Shown here piece by piece: positions 9,109 to 18,165 of a stretch of DNA of 64,000 bases. Each line of letters opens with the position of its first letter. The first letter of the stretch is position 1. The position numbers and the translations under genes are program-made. Source of the DNA: Arboricoccus pini (lineage in GTDB: Bacteria; Pseudomonadota; Alphaproteobacteria; Geminicoccales; Geminicoccaceae); contig NZ_FYEH01000002.1 in assembly GCF_900187945.1 (NCBI RefSeq), positions 186,001 to 250,000 of the forward strand, in the 5' to 3' direction. The notes under the pieces were generated by a model that was given only the letters and a program-made list of their open reading frames with translations, was not told where the DNA came from and did not search any database.

Positions 9109-9546
9109 GGTCTTCAGATCCGCCCTAAGGAACGCCACAGCGTTGGAATGATGCGCCGCTGACCAACCCCCGAAGCTTATGGCCCGGATGGCAAGCCACC
9201 GATCCAACGTCGACAATCGACGCGGCCCGATCGACATCGGACTTCCCGTCAGGCCTGCAGCTCGCAGCGAACGACAACTCGTGCGTCATGGGGTCTCCTG
9301 CCGTGGATTCCCCAAACGCCGCGAACGTCGGACGAATCAAAGATGACTGTTTCGGCGGCCGGCGTTGGCACGCATACCTTTCATGCATTCTCGGCCCCTC
9401 ATATCACGGCGGCCCTGAGGCCGCCGTATGGCAGAAACGGCCCTCAGACCTATTCGACATACAGGGATATGGCACGTTCTATGACAAGGGAGCGGATAGG
9501 CGATCCACGTCTTTGCCGCCTCCGCGCGGCAAAGACGTGACGATGC
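9109..9546. other. Spacer between hydrolase and metZ; no convincing gene
   Basis: About 440 bases. Short open frames exist on both strands (for example 9288-9581 plus), but none shows a recognisable motif, and they disagree with each other in frame. The spacer contains two clear hairpins: 9406-9427 (9-bp stem, 4-base loop) and 9506-9539 (14-bp stem, 6-base loop), the second directly after the metZ stop. The promoter for the hydrolase must lie in the left part. Confidence 0.6.
9506..9539 (-). terminator. Strong hairpin just downstream of metZ
   Basis: A perfect 14-bp inverted repeat, CACGTCTTTGCCGC (9506-9519) and its complement (9526-9539), with a 6-base loop. It starts 7 bases after the metZ stop codon in the direction of transcription. 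No U-run follows, so it may act as a 3' end stabiliser or a weak intrinsic terminator rather than a classical one. Confidence 0.6.
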
Positions 9547-10749
9547 TCAGGAACGCAGTGCCTGGTCGAGATCGGCCTTGAGATCTTCGACATCCTCCAG
9601 CCCCACGGAGAGACGAACCATTGACTCCGTTATACCAATTGCCAGCCGCTCGGCCTCGGCGATCTTCGAGTGCGTCGTTGTCATCGGGTGGGTGACCAGG
9701 CTGCGCACATCGCCCAGATTGTTGGAGATGGCGATGATTCGCAGCCGATTCATCACCTCGAACGTGCGCTCCTTGCTGCCCTTGACGTAGAAGCTCAGCA
9801 TCGGTCCACTGGCCGTCATCTGGCGACGAGCCAGATCATGCTGGGGATGACTCTCCAAGCCGGGATAAAGGACGCCCGCGACCGCGGGATGCGCCTCAAG
9901 GAAGCGAGCAAGATCCGCCGCGTTGCGACAATGCCGCTCGATGCGGAGGTCGAGTGTTTCCAGTCCCTTGGCCAGGACCCAGGCATTAAACGGACTGAGC
10001 GAGGGACCGACATTCTTGCACCAGGTCGACAGCACGTCGTTCTTGAAGGTGTGGTCGCTCAAGATGACCCCGCCCAGACACCTGCCCTGCCCGTCAATAT
10101 GCTTGGTCGCCGAGTAGACGACGACATCCGCGCCCAACCTCATGGGCTTTTGCAGGAGAGGTGTCGCAAAGACATTGTCAATCACGACCTTCGCACCGGC
10201 TGCATGCGCAAGCCGGCTCACGCCCTCGATGTCCACCATGGCCAGGGTCGGATTGCCGGGCGTCTCGAAGAAGGCAATCTTTGTAGGTTTCGCCAATGCC
10301 CTTGCCCAGGCATCGAGATCCGTCCCGTCGACGAGTTCAACCTCGATGCCAAAGCGCGGCAGCAACTCGGTGACGATCCAGTGGCAAGAGCCAAAGAGCA
10401 GATTGGAGGCCACAAGGCGATCGCCAGCGCGAAGTTGGGCCAAAAGCGCCGTGTGCACGGCCGCCATGCCGGTAGCGGTAGCTGTCGCGGCTTCAGCGCC
10501 TTCGAGGAGCGCCATCTTGCGCTCAAAGACCTCGACCGTCGGGTTGCTGACGCGGCTATACATGTAGCCGGGCTGCCGATCGGCGAAACGCGCCTCGGCG
10601 TCCTCGGCATGCTCATAGACGAACCCCGAGGTCAAAAAGAGCGCCTCGCTCGTCTCGCCAAAATTGGAGCGGATCCGGCCACCGTGGATCAAACGCGTGC
10701 TCTCGCCCACGCCGCCTGGCAGACCCGCCGTCGAATTATCCTCGCTCAT
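9547..10749 (-). CDS. metZ: O-succinylhomoserine sulfhydrylase
   Basis: A 400-residue Cys/Met-metabolism PLP enzyme that forms homocysteine from O-succinylhomoserine and sulfide. The N-terminal S-T-R-L-I-H-G-G and the G-E-T-S-E-A-L-F-L-T-S-G-F-V-Y stretch are typical of MetZ. The PLP lysine is Lys216 in Y-S-A-T-K-H-I-D-G-Q-G-R. The SAM-II riboswitch upstream supports a methionine-pathway role. Start choices are ATG 10749 and ATG 10758 (TTG 10773 also exists); GAAGGA lies 12 bases before the first and 3 before the second. I prefer 10749, which matches the usual M-S-x start. No other methionine gene is nearby. Confidence 0.93.
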   Translation of the reverse strand: MSEDNSTAGLPGGVGESTRLIHGGRIRSNFGETSEALFLTSGFVYEHAEDAEARFADRQPGYMYSRVSNPTVEVFERKMALLEGAEAATATATGMAAVHTALLAQLRAGDRLVASNLLFGSCHWIVTELLPRFGIEVELVDGTDLDAWARALAKPTKIAFFETPGNPTLAMVDIEGVSRLAHAAGAKVVIDNVFATPLLQKPMRLGADVVVYSATKHIDGQGRCLGGVILSDHTFKNDVLSTWCKNVGPSLSPFNAWVLAKGLETLDLRIERHCRNAADLARFLEAHPAVAGVLYPGLESHPQHDLARRQMTASGPMLSFYVKGSKERTFEVMNRLRIIAISNNLGDVRSLVTHPMTTTHSKIAEAERLAIGITESMVRLSVGLEDVEDLKADLDQALRS

Positions 10750-10770
10750 GGCGCACATCCATCCTTCGCC

Positions 10771-10815
10771 CAAAACACAAAAAGCCTCGAAGCCGACAAA
10801 GGCCCGAGGCTTTCC
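10771..10815 (-). terminator. Intrinsic terminator in the metZ leader, after the SAM-II aptamer
   Basis: On the minus strand, AAAGCCTCG (10813-10805) pairs with CGAGGCTTT (10789-10781) in a 9-bp stem, followed directly by a U-rich run, UUGUGUUUU. It lies between the aptamer and the metZ start. The loop contains GGCCUUU, which is complementary to AAAGGCC at the 3' edge of the aptamer, so terminator and aptamer could be coupled through alternative pairing. Confidence 0.75.
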
Positions 10816-10831
10816 ATCCGGAACGATCCCC

Positions 10832-10890
10832 GGCCTTTTAGCGGATTCTTTATAGTGGTCCGCAAGCCGACCGGCTCAAATCACCACTTC
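10832..10890 (-). promoter_or_regulatory. SAM-II riboswitch aptamer
   Basis: The minus-strand RNA has the SAM-II consensus in order: GUGGUGAUUUGAGCCGG, the loop-closing CCGG(U)CGGCUUGC, CCAC closing the first stem with GUGG, then AUAAAG and the conserved CGCUAAAAGGCC at the 3' edge, which forms the pseudoknot. This class binds S-adenosylmethionine and in alphaproteobacteria controls methionine genes such as metA, metX and metZ. It lies 42 bases from the pyrD stop and about 85 bases before the metZ start. Confidence 0.93.
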
Positions 10891-10899
10891 ACCTTCGAG

Positions 10900-10929
10900 G
10901 TCTTAGGCGCGTTACGCCGATAGGGTCAA
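10900..10929 (-). promoter_or_regulatory. Candidate sigma70 promoter for metZ
   Basis: TTGACC (10929-10924) overlaps the pyrD stop codon, and TAAGAC (10905-10900) follows after an 18-base spacer. Transcription would start near 10892, exactly at the 5' side of the SAM-II aptamer. The -35 is good and the -10 poor. Read-through from the pyrD operon is an alternative source of metZ mRNA. Confidence 0.4.
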
Positions 10930-11969
10930 GCATCAGCACCGATGGCTTCTGCCAGCCGCCCGATCGAACGTTCGTCCAGCAGCCGGTCCAGGTCCCTTAC
11001 CAGACGGCGCACCAAGCCCGGCCCCTCGTAGACGAGGCCAGAGTAAAGCTGGACGGCAGTGGCACCCGCCAGGATCTTCGCCAGTACATCCTCCGCCTTG
11101 AAAATGCCGCCAATGCCGATCAACGGCAGACTCTTGCCAATCCCGCGGCGAACTTCGCGCAAGAGGGCTGTAGAAGGCTGCATCAAGGGCTTGCCGCTCA
11201 AGCCGCCGGTTTCGACTCGCGCGGGCGAGCTCAGGGTCGCCGGGCGGTCGATCGTAGTATTGCTGATCATCAACGCGTCGATGCCAAGGTCCCGGGCAAG
11301 CTCGGCTATGGCCAGCGCTTCGTCGATCGAGAGGTCGGGCGCTATCTTGAGGAACACCGGCAATCGACGGGCGAGGTCACGGGCGAGCTCGGCGCGTCGC
11401 TCGAGAACAGGTCGGAGGAGGTCGCGCAGGCGGTCCACCTGCTGAAGCGCGCGCAGACCCGGCGTATTGGGCGATGAAACATTCAAGGTGATATAGTCGG
11501 CTAACGAAGACAGGGCATTCATCCCTGTCAGATAGTCAGGCAGCGCCTCCCGGCTATCTTTGTTCATGCCGATATTGATGCCCAGTGGCACGGGTCTGCT
11601 GCCGAGCGCGCGCAGCCTTTTCCCGACGGTCGCGACGCCGTCATTGTTGAACCCCAAGCGGTTGATGATCGCCGCGTCTGTCTCCAGGCGAAAGAGACGT
11701 GGTCTCGGATTGCCCACCTGGGGTCTAGGCGTCACCGTACCAACCTCGACATAGGCAAAACCGAGGCCGGCAAATCCGCGCACCGCCGTCGCATTCTTGT
11801 CGAATCCGGCCGCAAGACCGATCGGATGGGGAAGATTCATGCCGGCCAGGGCCGTTTCCAGCCGCGGGGACGCGTTGGCCGGTCGGGATGGCAGCAGGTT
11901 CAGGAGCTTGAGGCCGACGCCATGCGCGCGCTCGGCATCAAGCGCAAAGAGGGCTCGATGCAGCACCAT
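10926..11969 (-). CDS. pyrD: Dihydroorotate dehydrogenase (quinone), class 2
   Basis: A 347-residue FMN enzyme that oxidises dihydroorotate to orotate and passes electrons to quinone at the inner membrane. Class 2 features are visible: an N-terminal helix region before I-G-L-A-A-G-F-D-K-N-A (FMN binding), catalytic Ser in N-V-S-S-P-N-T-P-G-L-R (163-173), and S-N-T-T-I further on. The frame is open to 12107, overlapping cysQ, but conserved sequence starts at the ATG at 11969. It begins 8 bases after the cysQ stop, so the two are cotranscribed. Confidence 0.95.
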   Translation of the reverse strand: MVLHRALFALDAERAHGVGLKLLNLLPSRPANASPRLETALAGMNLPHPIGLAAGFDKNATAVRGFAGLGFAYVEVGTVTPRPQVGNPRPRLFRLETDAAIINRLGFNNDGVATVGKRLRALGSRPVPLGINIGMNKDSREALPDYLTGMNALSSLADYITLNVSSPNTPGLRALQQVDRLRDLLRPVLERRAELARDLARRLPVFLKIAPDLSIDEALAIAELARDLGIDALMISNTTIDRPATLSSPARVETGGLSGKPLMQPSTALLREVRRGIGKSLPLIGIGGIFKAEDVLAKILAGATAVQLYSGLVYEGPGLVRRLVRDLDRLLDERSIGRLAEAIGADA

Positions 11970-11977
11970 GCAGGCCG

Positions 11978-12739
11978 TCAGGCGCCGGCGGCAAGGAAGC
12001 TTGGATTGCGAAACCCAGCCTTGCCATAGAGTAGCGGGCCGCCGGCACGAGTTGAAACCCTGCCGCCCGCGGCGCGAAGCACGGCATGGCCAGCCGCCGT
12101 GTCCCATTCCATGGTTGGCGCGAAGCGCGGATAAACGTCCGCCTCGCCTTGCGCCACCAAACAGAATTTGAGCGAACTGCCTGCGGAGATCGTCTTCGTA
12201 ATCCCTTCCTCGGCCAGAAAGGCGTCGGTATCAGCGTCCCGATGCGACCGGCTGGCCACTGCCACCGCGTCCATATCCGGTCGCGGTCGTACCTGAATGA
12301 CGTGCACGCCCTGCTCGTCCCGACGCACGGCCCCCTGCCCCACGGCCCCCCACCAGACGATGCCCCTGGCCGGTGCGGCGACCACGCCCAGGATAGGCAG
12401 CCCCGCATGGACGAGACCGATATTGACCGTGAACTCGCCGTTCCTGGAGATAAACTCTTTCGTTCCGTCCAGCGGATCGACCAGCCAGAACGGCTCTTGG
12501 CCGACGTCGGGGATCTTGCCGGCCGATACCTCTTCCTCGGCGACTATGGCAAAATTCGGGGTCAGCGCACGCAATTCCTTAACGATGAGCGCCTCAGCGG
12601 CCTCGTCGGCCAGTGTGACGGGCGAGGCGTCCTCCTTGCGGGCTACGTCGAAGTCGCTCGCATAGATCTCAAGGACGATCGCGCTCGCACGGTCAATGAG
12701 GCTGACGAGCTTGGGCATCAGCAATGCGGGCGCGATCAT
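11978..12739 (-). CDS. cysQ: 3'(2'),5'-bisphosphate nucleotidase
   Basis: A 253-residue Mg-dependent phosphatase of the inositol monophosphatase superfamily. CysQ hydrolyses 3'-phosphoadenosine 5'-phosphate, a by-product of sulfate assimilation. Metal-binding motifs are visible: V-T-L-A-D-E-A-A, A-E-E-E-V, D-P-L-D-G-T-K-E-F, and W-D-T-A-A-G near the C-terminus. D-P-L-D-G-T-K-E-F is typical of CysQ rather than plain inositol phosphatases. GGAG six bases before the ATG at 12739 supports this start over 12859. Its neighbours pyrD and the dehydratase are on the same strand with short gaps. Confidence 0.9.
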   Translation of the reverse strand: MIAPALLMPKLVSLIDRASAIVLEIYASDFDVARKEDASPVTLADEAAEALIVKELRALTPNFAIVAEEEVSAGKIPDVGQEPFWLVDPLDGTKEFISRNGEFTVNIGLVHAGLPILGVVAAPARGIVWWGAVGQGAVRRDEQGVHVIQVRPRPDMDAVAVASRSHRDADTDAFLAEEGITKTISAGSSLKFCLVAQGEADVYPRFAPTMEWDTAAGHAVLRAAGGRVSTRAGGPLLYGKAGFRNPSFLAAGA

Positions 12740-12770
12740 CGAGTTCTCCAAATGACGAGATGGCCGGCCG

Positions 12771-13757
12771 TCAGTCGCCAGCGAGAATTGCGGCAAAGGT
12801 GCCAGGATCGACATTCCCGCCAGAGAGCACGACCGCGACGACGCGGCCTTTAGCATCAAATGCCCCTGACATTAAGGCCGCGAGCGCAATGGCGCCCCCC
12901 GGCTCGACCGTGACCTTCAAGGCGCTGAAGGCAAAGCGCATTGCCGAGCGCACCGCATCCTCGGAAGCGGTAAGACCACCTTTGAGAAGACGGCGATTGA
13001 CCTGGAAGGTCAAAAGCCCAGGCTCCGGCGACATCAAGGCATCGCAGATCGAGACGCGGCCCGGCGGATTGGCCAGACGCTCTCCCGCCTGAAGGGATCG
13101 GGCCGTATCGTCGAACGCCTCCGGTTCGGCTGAGAAGACCTCAATGCCAGGCACTTGGCGGGTAAGAGCAGTCGACGTGCCGGCGATGAGCCCGCCGCCA
13201 CCACAGCAGACGATCGCCGCGTCCGGCCGCAGGTCCCGTGCTGCCGCCTGTGCTACGATCTCAAGACCGATCGTGCCTTGGCCCGCCATGACCCGGGGAT
13301 CGTCGTAGGGACGGATAAGCTCGGCTCCGGTTTCTTCCGAAACCCTGGCACCGATCGCCTCGCGGTTCTCCCCAAACCGATCATAAAGGATGACCTCTGC
13401 GCCAAGCGCACGCGTATTATCCAGTTTCAGCCGGGGCGCGTCGGCGGGCATGATGATCGTGGCCTTGCGGCCGAGGAGTCGCGCCGCTGCTGCCACGCCT
13501 TGGGCGTGGTTGCCCGAGGAAAAAGCAACCACGGCCCGGGCTTCGGTCTGCGCGATGGCGTTATAAGCACCGCGAAATTTGAAGGAGCCGGTGCGCTGGA
13601 GAGGCTCGGCCTTGACGAGGACCCGACCACCGGTCAGCTCATTCAGGACATCGTTTTCGATAAGCGGCGTACAGACAGCTACACCGCGCAGTCGGGTCGC
13701 GGCCGCCTCGACATCTTCATACGCGACCGGCAATGGCTCAGGATCGGTTATCATCAT
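12771..13757 (-). CDS. Threonine/serine dehydratase (PLP, fold type II)
   Basis: A 328-residue PLP enzyme of the TdcB/serine racemase-like group that deaminates threonine or serine to the 2-oxo acid and ammonia. The PLP lysine is Lys60 in G-S-F-K-F-R-G-A-Y-N-A. The substrate loop S-S-G-N-H-A-Q-G and the Gly-rich phosphate-binding C-G-G-G-G-L follow. It lacks the C-terminal ACT-like regulatory domain of biosynthetic IlvA, so a catabolic role or serine/hydroxyamino acid activity is likely. The start overlaps the end of the transglycosylase gene by 20 bases, implying cotranscription. Confidence 0.88.
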   Translation of the reverse strand: MMITDPEPLPVAYEDVEAAATRLRGVAVCTPLIENDVLNELTGGRVLVKAEPLQRTGSFKFRGAYNAIAQTEARAVVAFSSGNHAQGVAAAARLLGRKATIIMPADAPRLKLDNTRALGAEVILYDRFGENREAIGARVSEETGAELIRPYDDPRVMAGQGTIGLEIVAQAAARDLRPDAAIVCCGGGGLIAGTSTALTRQVPGIEVFSAEPEAFDDTARSLQAGERLANPPGRVSICDALMSPEPGLLTFQVNRRLLKGGLTASEDAVRSAMRFAFSALKVTVEPGGAIALAALMSGAFDAKGRVVAVVLSGGNVDPGTFAAILAGD

Positions 13758-15462
13758 CGCTCGCTACTAAGGCTGGGACGGGCGCCTCGGTGCCTGGTAC
13801 GGGCCGTCGTGCCCCCGATAACGGAACGAGGCGACCGCCGCCCTCGCGGAGCAAGATGCTATAGACTGTCTCCGCCTCGCTAACGCGCTGGACATAATTG
13901 CGGGTCTCGTTGAAGGGAATCGATTCGATCCAGTCGATCATCGTATGCGCGTCGCCTCCACGGGGATCGCCATAGCGATCGAGCCACTGCTGCACCCGCG
14001 CGGGACCGGCATTGTAGGCTGCAAAGGCAAGCGGGCCGGTCCCGCCGAAACGGTCCAGCTGCGTTGCCAGATATTGGCTGCCCAACTGAACATTATATTC
14101 CGGCTCGTCCGTCAGCGCAGCCCGATCGTAGGGCACGCCTAGGCCGACAGCCACAGTGCGCGCCGTGCTGGGCATTATCTGGATCAGACCCATGGCGCCC
14201 GCTGGGGAGACGACGCGACTGTCGAACTGGCTCTCCTGACGGGCAATACCCAACAGCGTTGCCGATCCGGGCAGGCCCGGCCCCGGACTTAACAGGCTTG
14301 CGACGTCGGGAACGGGGAAGCTCGAGAGCGGATCGCCGCCTTTTTGCACCGCCAGCTTTCCGACCACCACGATCAGATCCGGGCGGGCGCACCGCCTAGC
14401 CAAGTCGTAGACCATCTCCAGCATTTGCGGATCGCTCGCCAGATCGGCACCAAGCTTGCGAATGAACGGGGCAGCCTCCCGGTCGAGGCCGCTGGCGCAA
14501 AACAGGCTGGACAAGCCGGCAAGATCTTGCGCCTCGAACCGGCGCCTTCGATCGCGCCCCGGCTGGGATAAGTTTTTGGGCGTGATGGCAGGCTTCTCGC
14601 CAAGTTCGATTGCGGCCATCTGACCGTAGAAGGTCGTGGGGTTGGCTGCGGCGCGCGCATAGAATACGCGGGCATCGGCGCCGCGCCCCAGAGCAGAAGC
14701 GGCACGGCCACTCCAATAGGCGCCGCGAGCGACGCTGATGGGCGCGGTCACGGCGGCCGAAAGACGCTGGAAATGACCGAGAGCGGTGCCCGGGTCGTTC
14801 AGAAAGCGGAGTGCGATCCAGCCCGCCAGCCACTCCCCTTCGGCGAAGGCGACGCCTTCCGACTGCCCATGGCCTGCCGCAAGCGCATAGGCCCGACGAT
14901 AGTCACCTTTGTCCAAAGCTTCGCGCGAGGCGCGCTGCCGCTGGTTCCAATCAGCTGAAGGGCTGGGCAGACGGCTCAAGGGAACCAGAATATTGGCCGC
15001 CTCGTCGGTACGGCCGACAGCGCTGAGCGCCTCCGCCATGCGCTCGCGCCCGTCGCGCGTACGCGGCGGGTGCGTGGCGAACCAGCGCAGGCGTCGCGCC
15101 GGATCGACATCCGGTCCCATCACGGCCTCGGCATTGGCCTCGAGCTTGGCACGATCAGGCCATTGCGGATGTTGATCGAGGAAGGTTTCATAGCTGGCGA
15201 AGTCGTTGAGCGCGCTGTCACGCAGAGACTGCCAGGCGACCCAGTCCCGGAGCAGCGGATTGGGAGCGGCCAGAGAGGCAGCCTGGGCATAGTTCCTCTG
15301 GCCCACGGCAGCCGCAATGGCCCGGACGGCTGCCGCGTTGCGGCCTAGTGCGAAACCTTCATCGCCCTGCGCAAGGGCGGGCGGGCTCGATTGCGCGAGG
15401 ACCAGCGCGAGGAGAACACTCAATCGCAGGGCGTTCCACTTTCTCCAGCAGATCTTTTGCAT
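13738..15462 (-). CDS. Soluble-type lytic murein transglycosylase (SLT family)
   Basis: A 574-residue periplasmic enzyme that cleaves peptidoglycan glycan strands to 1,6-anhydro-muropeptides. An N-terminal signal peptide ends near S-S-P-P-A-L-A-Q (about residue 32). A long alpha-helical TPR-like region precedes the C-terminal SLT domain, recognised by A-R-Q-E-S-Q-F-D-S-R (catalytic Glu), G-A-M-G-L-I-Q-I-M-P and A-Y-N-A-G-P-A-R-V. The final I-P-F-N-E-T-R-N-Y-V motif is typical of Slt70-like enzymes. It heads a probable operon with the dehydratase, cysQ and pyrD, and is divergent from dapA across about 200 bases. Confidence 0.92.
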   Translation of the reverse strand: MQKICWRKWNALRLSVLLALVLAQSSPPALAQGDEGFALGRNAAAVRAIAAAVGQRNYAQAASLAAPNPLLRDWVAWQSLRDSALNDFASYETFLDQHPQWPDRAKLEANAEAVMGPDVDPARRLRWFATHPPRTRDGRERMAEALSAVGRTDEAANILVPLSRLPSPSADWNQRQRASREALDKGDYRRAYALAAGHGQSEGVAFAEGEWLAGWIALRFLNDPGTALGHFQRLSAAVTAPISVARGAYWSGRAASALGRGADARVFYARAAANPTTFYGQMAAIELGEKPAITPKNLSQPGRDRRRRFEAQDLAGLSSLFCASGLDREAAPFIRKLGADLASDPQMLEMVYDLARRCARPDLIVVVGKLAVQKGGDPLSSFPVPDVASLLSPGPGLPGSATLLGIARQESQFDSRVVSPAGAMGLIQIMPSTARTVAVGLGVPYDRAALTDEPEYNVQLGSQYLATQLDRFGGTGPLAFAAYNAGPARVQQWLDRYGDPRGGDAHTMIDWIESIPFNETRNYVQRVSEAETVYSILLREGGGRLVPLSGARRPVPGTEAPVPALVASDDDNRS

Positions 15463-15658
15463 CCGGCCCCTTTCCGCCTGCCACGAACGCTCTGGTTAAC
15501 GGATCGACGCCCGCGGCGAAAGTCGCTTGCAGCGGCGTAACGCCTCTTCAGTGCCTTGCTGGCCTGTCATTCCCTCATTAAGTTCGCCGATCCCGACCAT
15601 ATTACGATCGGGAGCGCGGCCAAGGATCGTCGCGTCAGTCGTCAATCGAGAGGCCGGC

Positions 15659-16540
15659 ATGTTCAAGGGGTCCATCGTAGCCCTCGTTACTCCCTTCAAT
15701 AAGGATGGATCGGTCGACGCCGGAGCCTTCAAGGATCTGATCGAGTGGCATCTGCAGGAGGGTACGGACGGCTTCGTGCCCGTCGGCACCACGGGCGAAA
15801 GCCCGACGCTCAGCCACGAGGAGCATGGCCGCGTCATTGAGCTCTGCGTCGAGGCCACGGCCGGACGGGCACCCGTCATCGCGGGTGCGGGGTCGAATGC
15901 GACACGGGAGGCGATCAGCCTGACCCGGCACGCCAAAGACGTGGGCGCCGACGCCGCCTTGATCGTGACACCCTATTACAACAAGCCGTCTCAAGAAGGT
16001 CTCTACCGCCACTACAGCGCCATAGCCGAAGCCGTCGACCTGCCTATCCTGATCTACAATATTCCCGGCCGCAGTGTGATCGACATGTCGCCGCAGACCA
16101 TGGGACGCTTGGCGAAGTTGCACGGTATCGTGGGCGTGAAAGATGCCAGTGCCGACATCGTCCGACCGCTATTGACGAGTGCGGCGTGCGGGCCGGATTT
16201 TTGCCAGCTTTCCGGCGAGGATGCCAATATCGTGGCGTTCCTGGCGCACGGTGGCCATGGCTGCATCTCGGTCACCGCCAACGTCGCCCCCGGCCTTTGC
16301 GCCGCCTTGCACGACGCCTGGGCCGCGGGACGACCGGAGGAAGCCTTGGCCATCCATCGGCGTCTCCTGCCACTGCACAGGAGTCTCTTTTGCGAACCCA
16401 GTCCATCGCCGGCCAAATATGCGCTATCGAAACTGGGCAAGCTTGGCCCGGGCGTGCGCCTGCCGCTCGTCGAGGCCAGCCTCGCTGCTCAAGGCGAAAT
16501 CGATGCCGCCATGGCGGCGGCAGGCATCCTCGCGAGATAA
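15659..16540 (+). CDS. dapA: 4-hydroxy-tetrahydrodipicolinate synthase
   Basis: A 293-residue aldolase-type enzyme that condenses pyruvate with aspartate semialdehyde in lysine and meso-diaminopimelate synthesis. Catalytic residues are visible: G-T-T-G-E-S with Thr44/45, Tyr133 in I-Y-N-I-P-G-R, and the Schiff-base Lys161 in G-V-K-D-A-S. The start ATG 15659 is preceded by GAGG and matches [13 protein letters not shown]. An upstream in-frame ATG (15527) adds unconserved residues and is rejected. smpB follows on the same strand, a common alphaproteobacterial pairing. Confidence 0.95.
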   Translation: MFKGSIVALVTPFNKDGSVDAGAFKDLIEWHLQEGTDGFVPVGTTGESPTLSHEEHGRVIELCVEATAGRAPVIAGAGSNATREAISLTRHAKDVGADAALIVTPYYNKPSQEGLYRHYSAIAEAVDLPILIYNIPGRSVIDMSPQTMGRLAKLHGIVGVKDASADIVRPLLTSAACGPDFCQLSGEDANIVAFLAHGGHGCISVTANVAPGLCAALHDAWAAGRPEEALAIHRRLLPLHRSLFCEPSPSPAKYALSKLGKLGPGVRLPLVEASLAAQGEIDAAMAAAGILAR

Positions 16541-16689
16541 GCCGGCCGGGGGTGTTGCATGACGACACGCGGCCCCTCGCCTCATCCAGCCCGCCGGGTG
16601 ACATTGCCTTCGTGGACCCCGATCTAACATAAACTAGGAAAGAGCCGGCCCGGGATCGGGGCCATGCTCCAGGTCGAACGGACGAATAG

Positions 16690-17166
16690 ATGGCCAAGGA
16701 CAGCGCGCACCGGCAGATCGCGCAGAACCGCAAGGCGTTTCACGACTATTTCATCGAAGAACGGGTCGAGGCCGGCATCATCCTGATGGGCAGCGAGGTC
16801 AAGTCGATTCGCGAAGGCCGGGCCACCATCAGCGAGGCGCACGCCGCCGAGATGGAGGGCGAGCTCTGGCTCTTCAACGCCTACATCCCCGAATACGGCA
16901 AGGCCAACCGATTCAATCACGAGGTTCGCCGGCCGCGCAAACTCCTGGTGACGAAGCGCGAACGCGACCGGCTCGTGGGTGCTGTGCAACGCAAGGGCAT
17001 GACGATCGTGCCGCTCAGCCTCTATTTCGGCAAACGCGGCTGGGCCAAGCTCGAAATCGGCCTCGCGAAGGGCAAACAGAGCCATGACAAGCGTGCAGCG
17101 CAAAAAGACCGCGACTGGTCACGCGACAAGCAGCGCATCATGCGGGGCAATGGCCGGGGCGAGTAG
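16690..17166 (+). CDS. smpB: SsrA-binding protein (trans-translation)
   Basis: A 158-residue small basic protein that binds tmRNA and delivers it to stalled ribosomes. Conserved stretches include [24 protein letters not shown], and [15 protein letters not shown] near the C-terminus, followed by the basic tail. It lies 149 bases after dapA. I looked for ssrA in the spacers on both sides and found nothing resembling it. A 97-base gap leads to motA. Confidence 0.95.
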   Translation: MAKDSAHRQIAQNRKAFHDYFIEERVEAGIILMGSEVKSIREGRATISEAHAAEMEGELWLFNAYIPEYGKANRFNHEVRRPRKLLVTKRERDRLVGAVQRKGMTIVPLSLYFGKRGWAKLEIGLAKGKQSHDKRAAQKDRDWSRDKQRIMRGNGRGE

Positions 17167-17263
17167 GCAGGCCGGCGGGGCGATCATCGCCGGGAGGTAC
17201 TTACGAAATATTAACACCTGAGATCGTAGATAGGTCCCTGATGAGAGTACGGGACATTGAGAC

Positions 17264-18151
17264 ATGTTTTCGATCTTCGGCTTCCTGGTTGTGCCAGCGA
17301 TGGTCTTCGGCTCGTTCTATCTGGCGGGCGGCCACTTCCAGATCCTGATCGAAGCCATGCCGTTGGAGTTGATGACGATTGGCGGAGCCTCCATTGGCAT
17401 CTTCCTGATCGCCAATGACAAACATATCGTCTTGGGCGCGCTCAAGGATATCGGCCGCGTCTTCAAGGGCGCGCGCTGGGTACAAAGTGATTATCGCGAC
17501 GTGCTGACCTTGATGTTCACCCTGATCAAGCTCATCCGCACCAAGGGTTTGCTCATCCTCGAGAGCCATCTTGAAAAGCCGGAGGACAGCGCGATCTTCC
17601 AGCGCTATCCGAAAATCCTGGGCGATCACTTCGCGCTCGACTTCATCACCGATACGCTGCGCATGATGGTCATGAGCATCGAGGATCCGTTCGAGGTCAG
17701 CGAATGCATGCAGCGACAAATTGAAAAGCACGAGGCCGAGCTTGAGACGCGGGGTGCCGCCCTGCAAAACCTGGCGGACAGCCTGCCGGCCCTTGGCATC
17801 GTGGCGGCAGTGCTGGGCGTCGTGAAGACGATGGCCTCGATCAACCAGCCGGTTGAGATACTGGGCGCGATGATCGGGGGCGCATTGGTCGGCACCTTTC
17901 TGGGGATCCTCCTTTCCTATGGCTTTGTCGGGCCGATGGCGGCGAAGATGCGGGCTACCTATCATGAAGACGGCCATTTCTACGCCGTCATCAAGGACTG
18001 CCTGATCGGTTCGCTACAGGGCCACCCGGCTCCTGTTGCCTGCGAACTGGCACGCGGCAACGTGCCGACGACGAGCCAGCCTTCGTTCAAGGAAATGGAG
18101 GAGATGTTCGAGGCCCTGCCTGCCGATCCCCTGGCGCCCAGCGCGATCTGA
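17264..18151 (+). CDS. motA: Flagellar motor stator protein MotA
   Basis: A 295-residue inner-membrane protein of the proton-driven flagellar stator. Membrane spans fall near residues 2-20, 33-52, 170-190 and 200-222; the large cytoplasmic loop between spans 2 and 3 contains R-T-K-G-L-L-I-L-E-S-H. The Pro-containing P-A-L-G-I-V-A-A-V-L-G-V-V and G-A-L-V-G-T-F-L-G-I-L-L-S-Y-G-F motifs are canonical. It is followed after 14 bases by motB. No other flagellar gene is in the window, so the stator operon stands alone here. Confidence 0.95.
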   Translation: MFSIFGFLVVPAMVFGSFYLAGGHFQILIEAMPLELMTIGGASIGIFLIANDKHIVLGALKDIGRVFKGARWVQSDYRDVLTLMFTLIKLIRTKGLLILESHLEKPEDSAIFQRYPKILGDHFALDFITDTLRMMVMSIEDPFEVSECMQRQIEKHEAELETRGAALQNLADSLPALGIVAAVLGVVKTMASINQPVEILGAMIGGALVGTFLGILLSYGFVGPMAAKMRATYHEDGHFYAVIKDCLIGSLQGHPAPVACELARGNVPTTSQPSFKEMEEMFEALPADPLAPSAI

Positions 18152-18165
18152 TCCGGAGCCCTGCC

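Noticed and set aside
9288-9581. Short plus-strand frames downstream of the hydrolase (9288-9581, 9343-9540)
   Set aside because: No motif, no ribosome-binding site, different frames over the same bases, and they run through the metZ hairpin and the end of metZ.
16541-17263. Possible tmRNA gene next to smpB
   Set aside because: Neither flanking spacer (149 and 97 bases) is long enough or carries an Ala-tRNA-like end or tag-coding frame.
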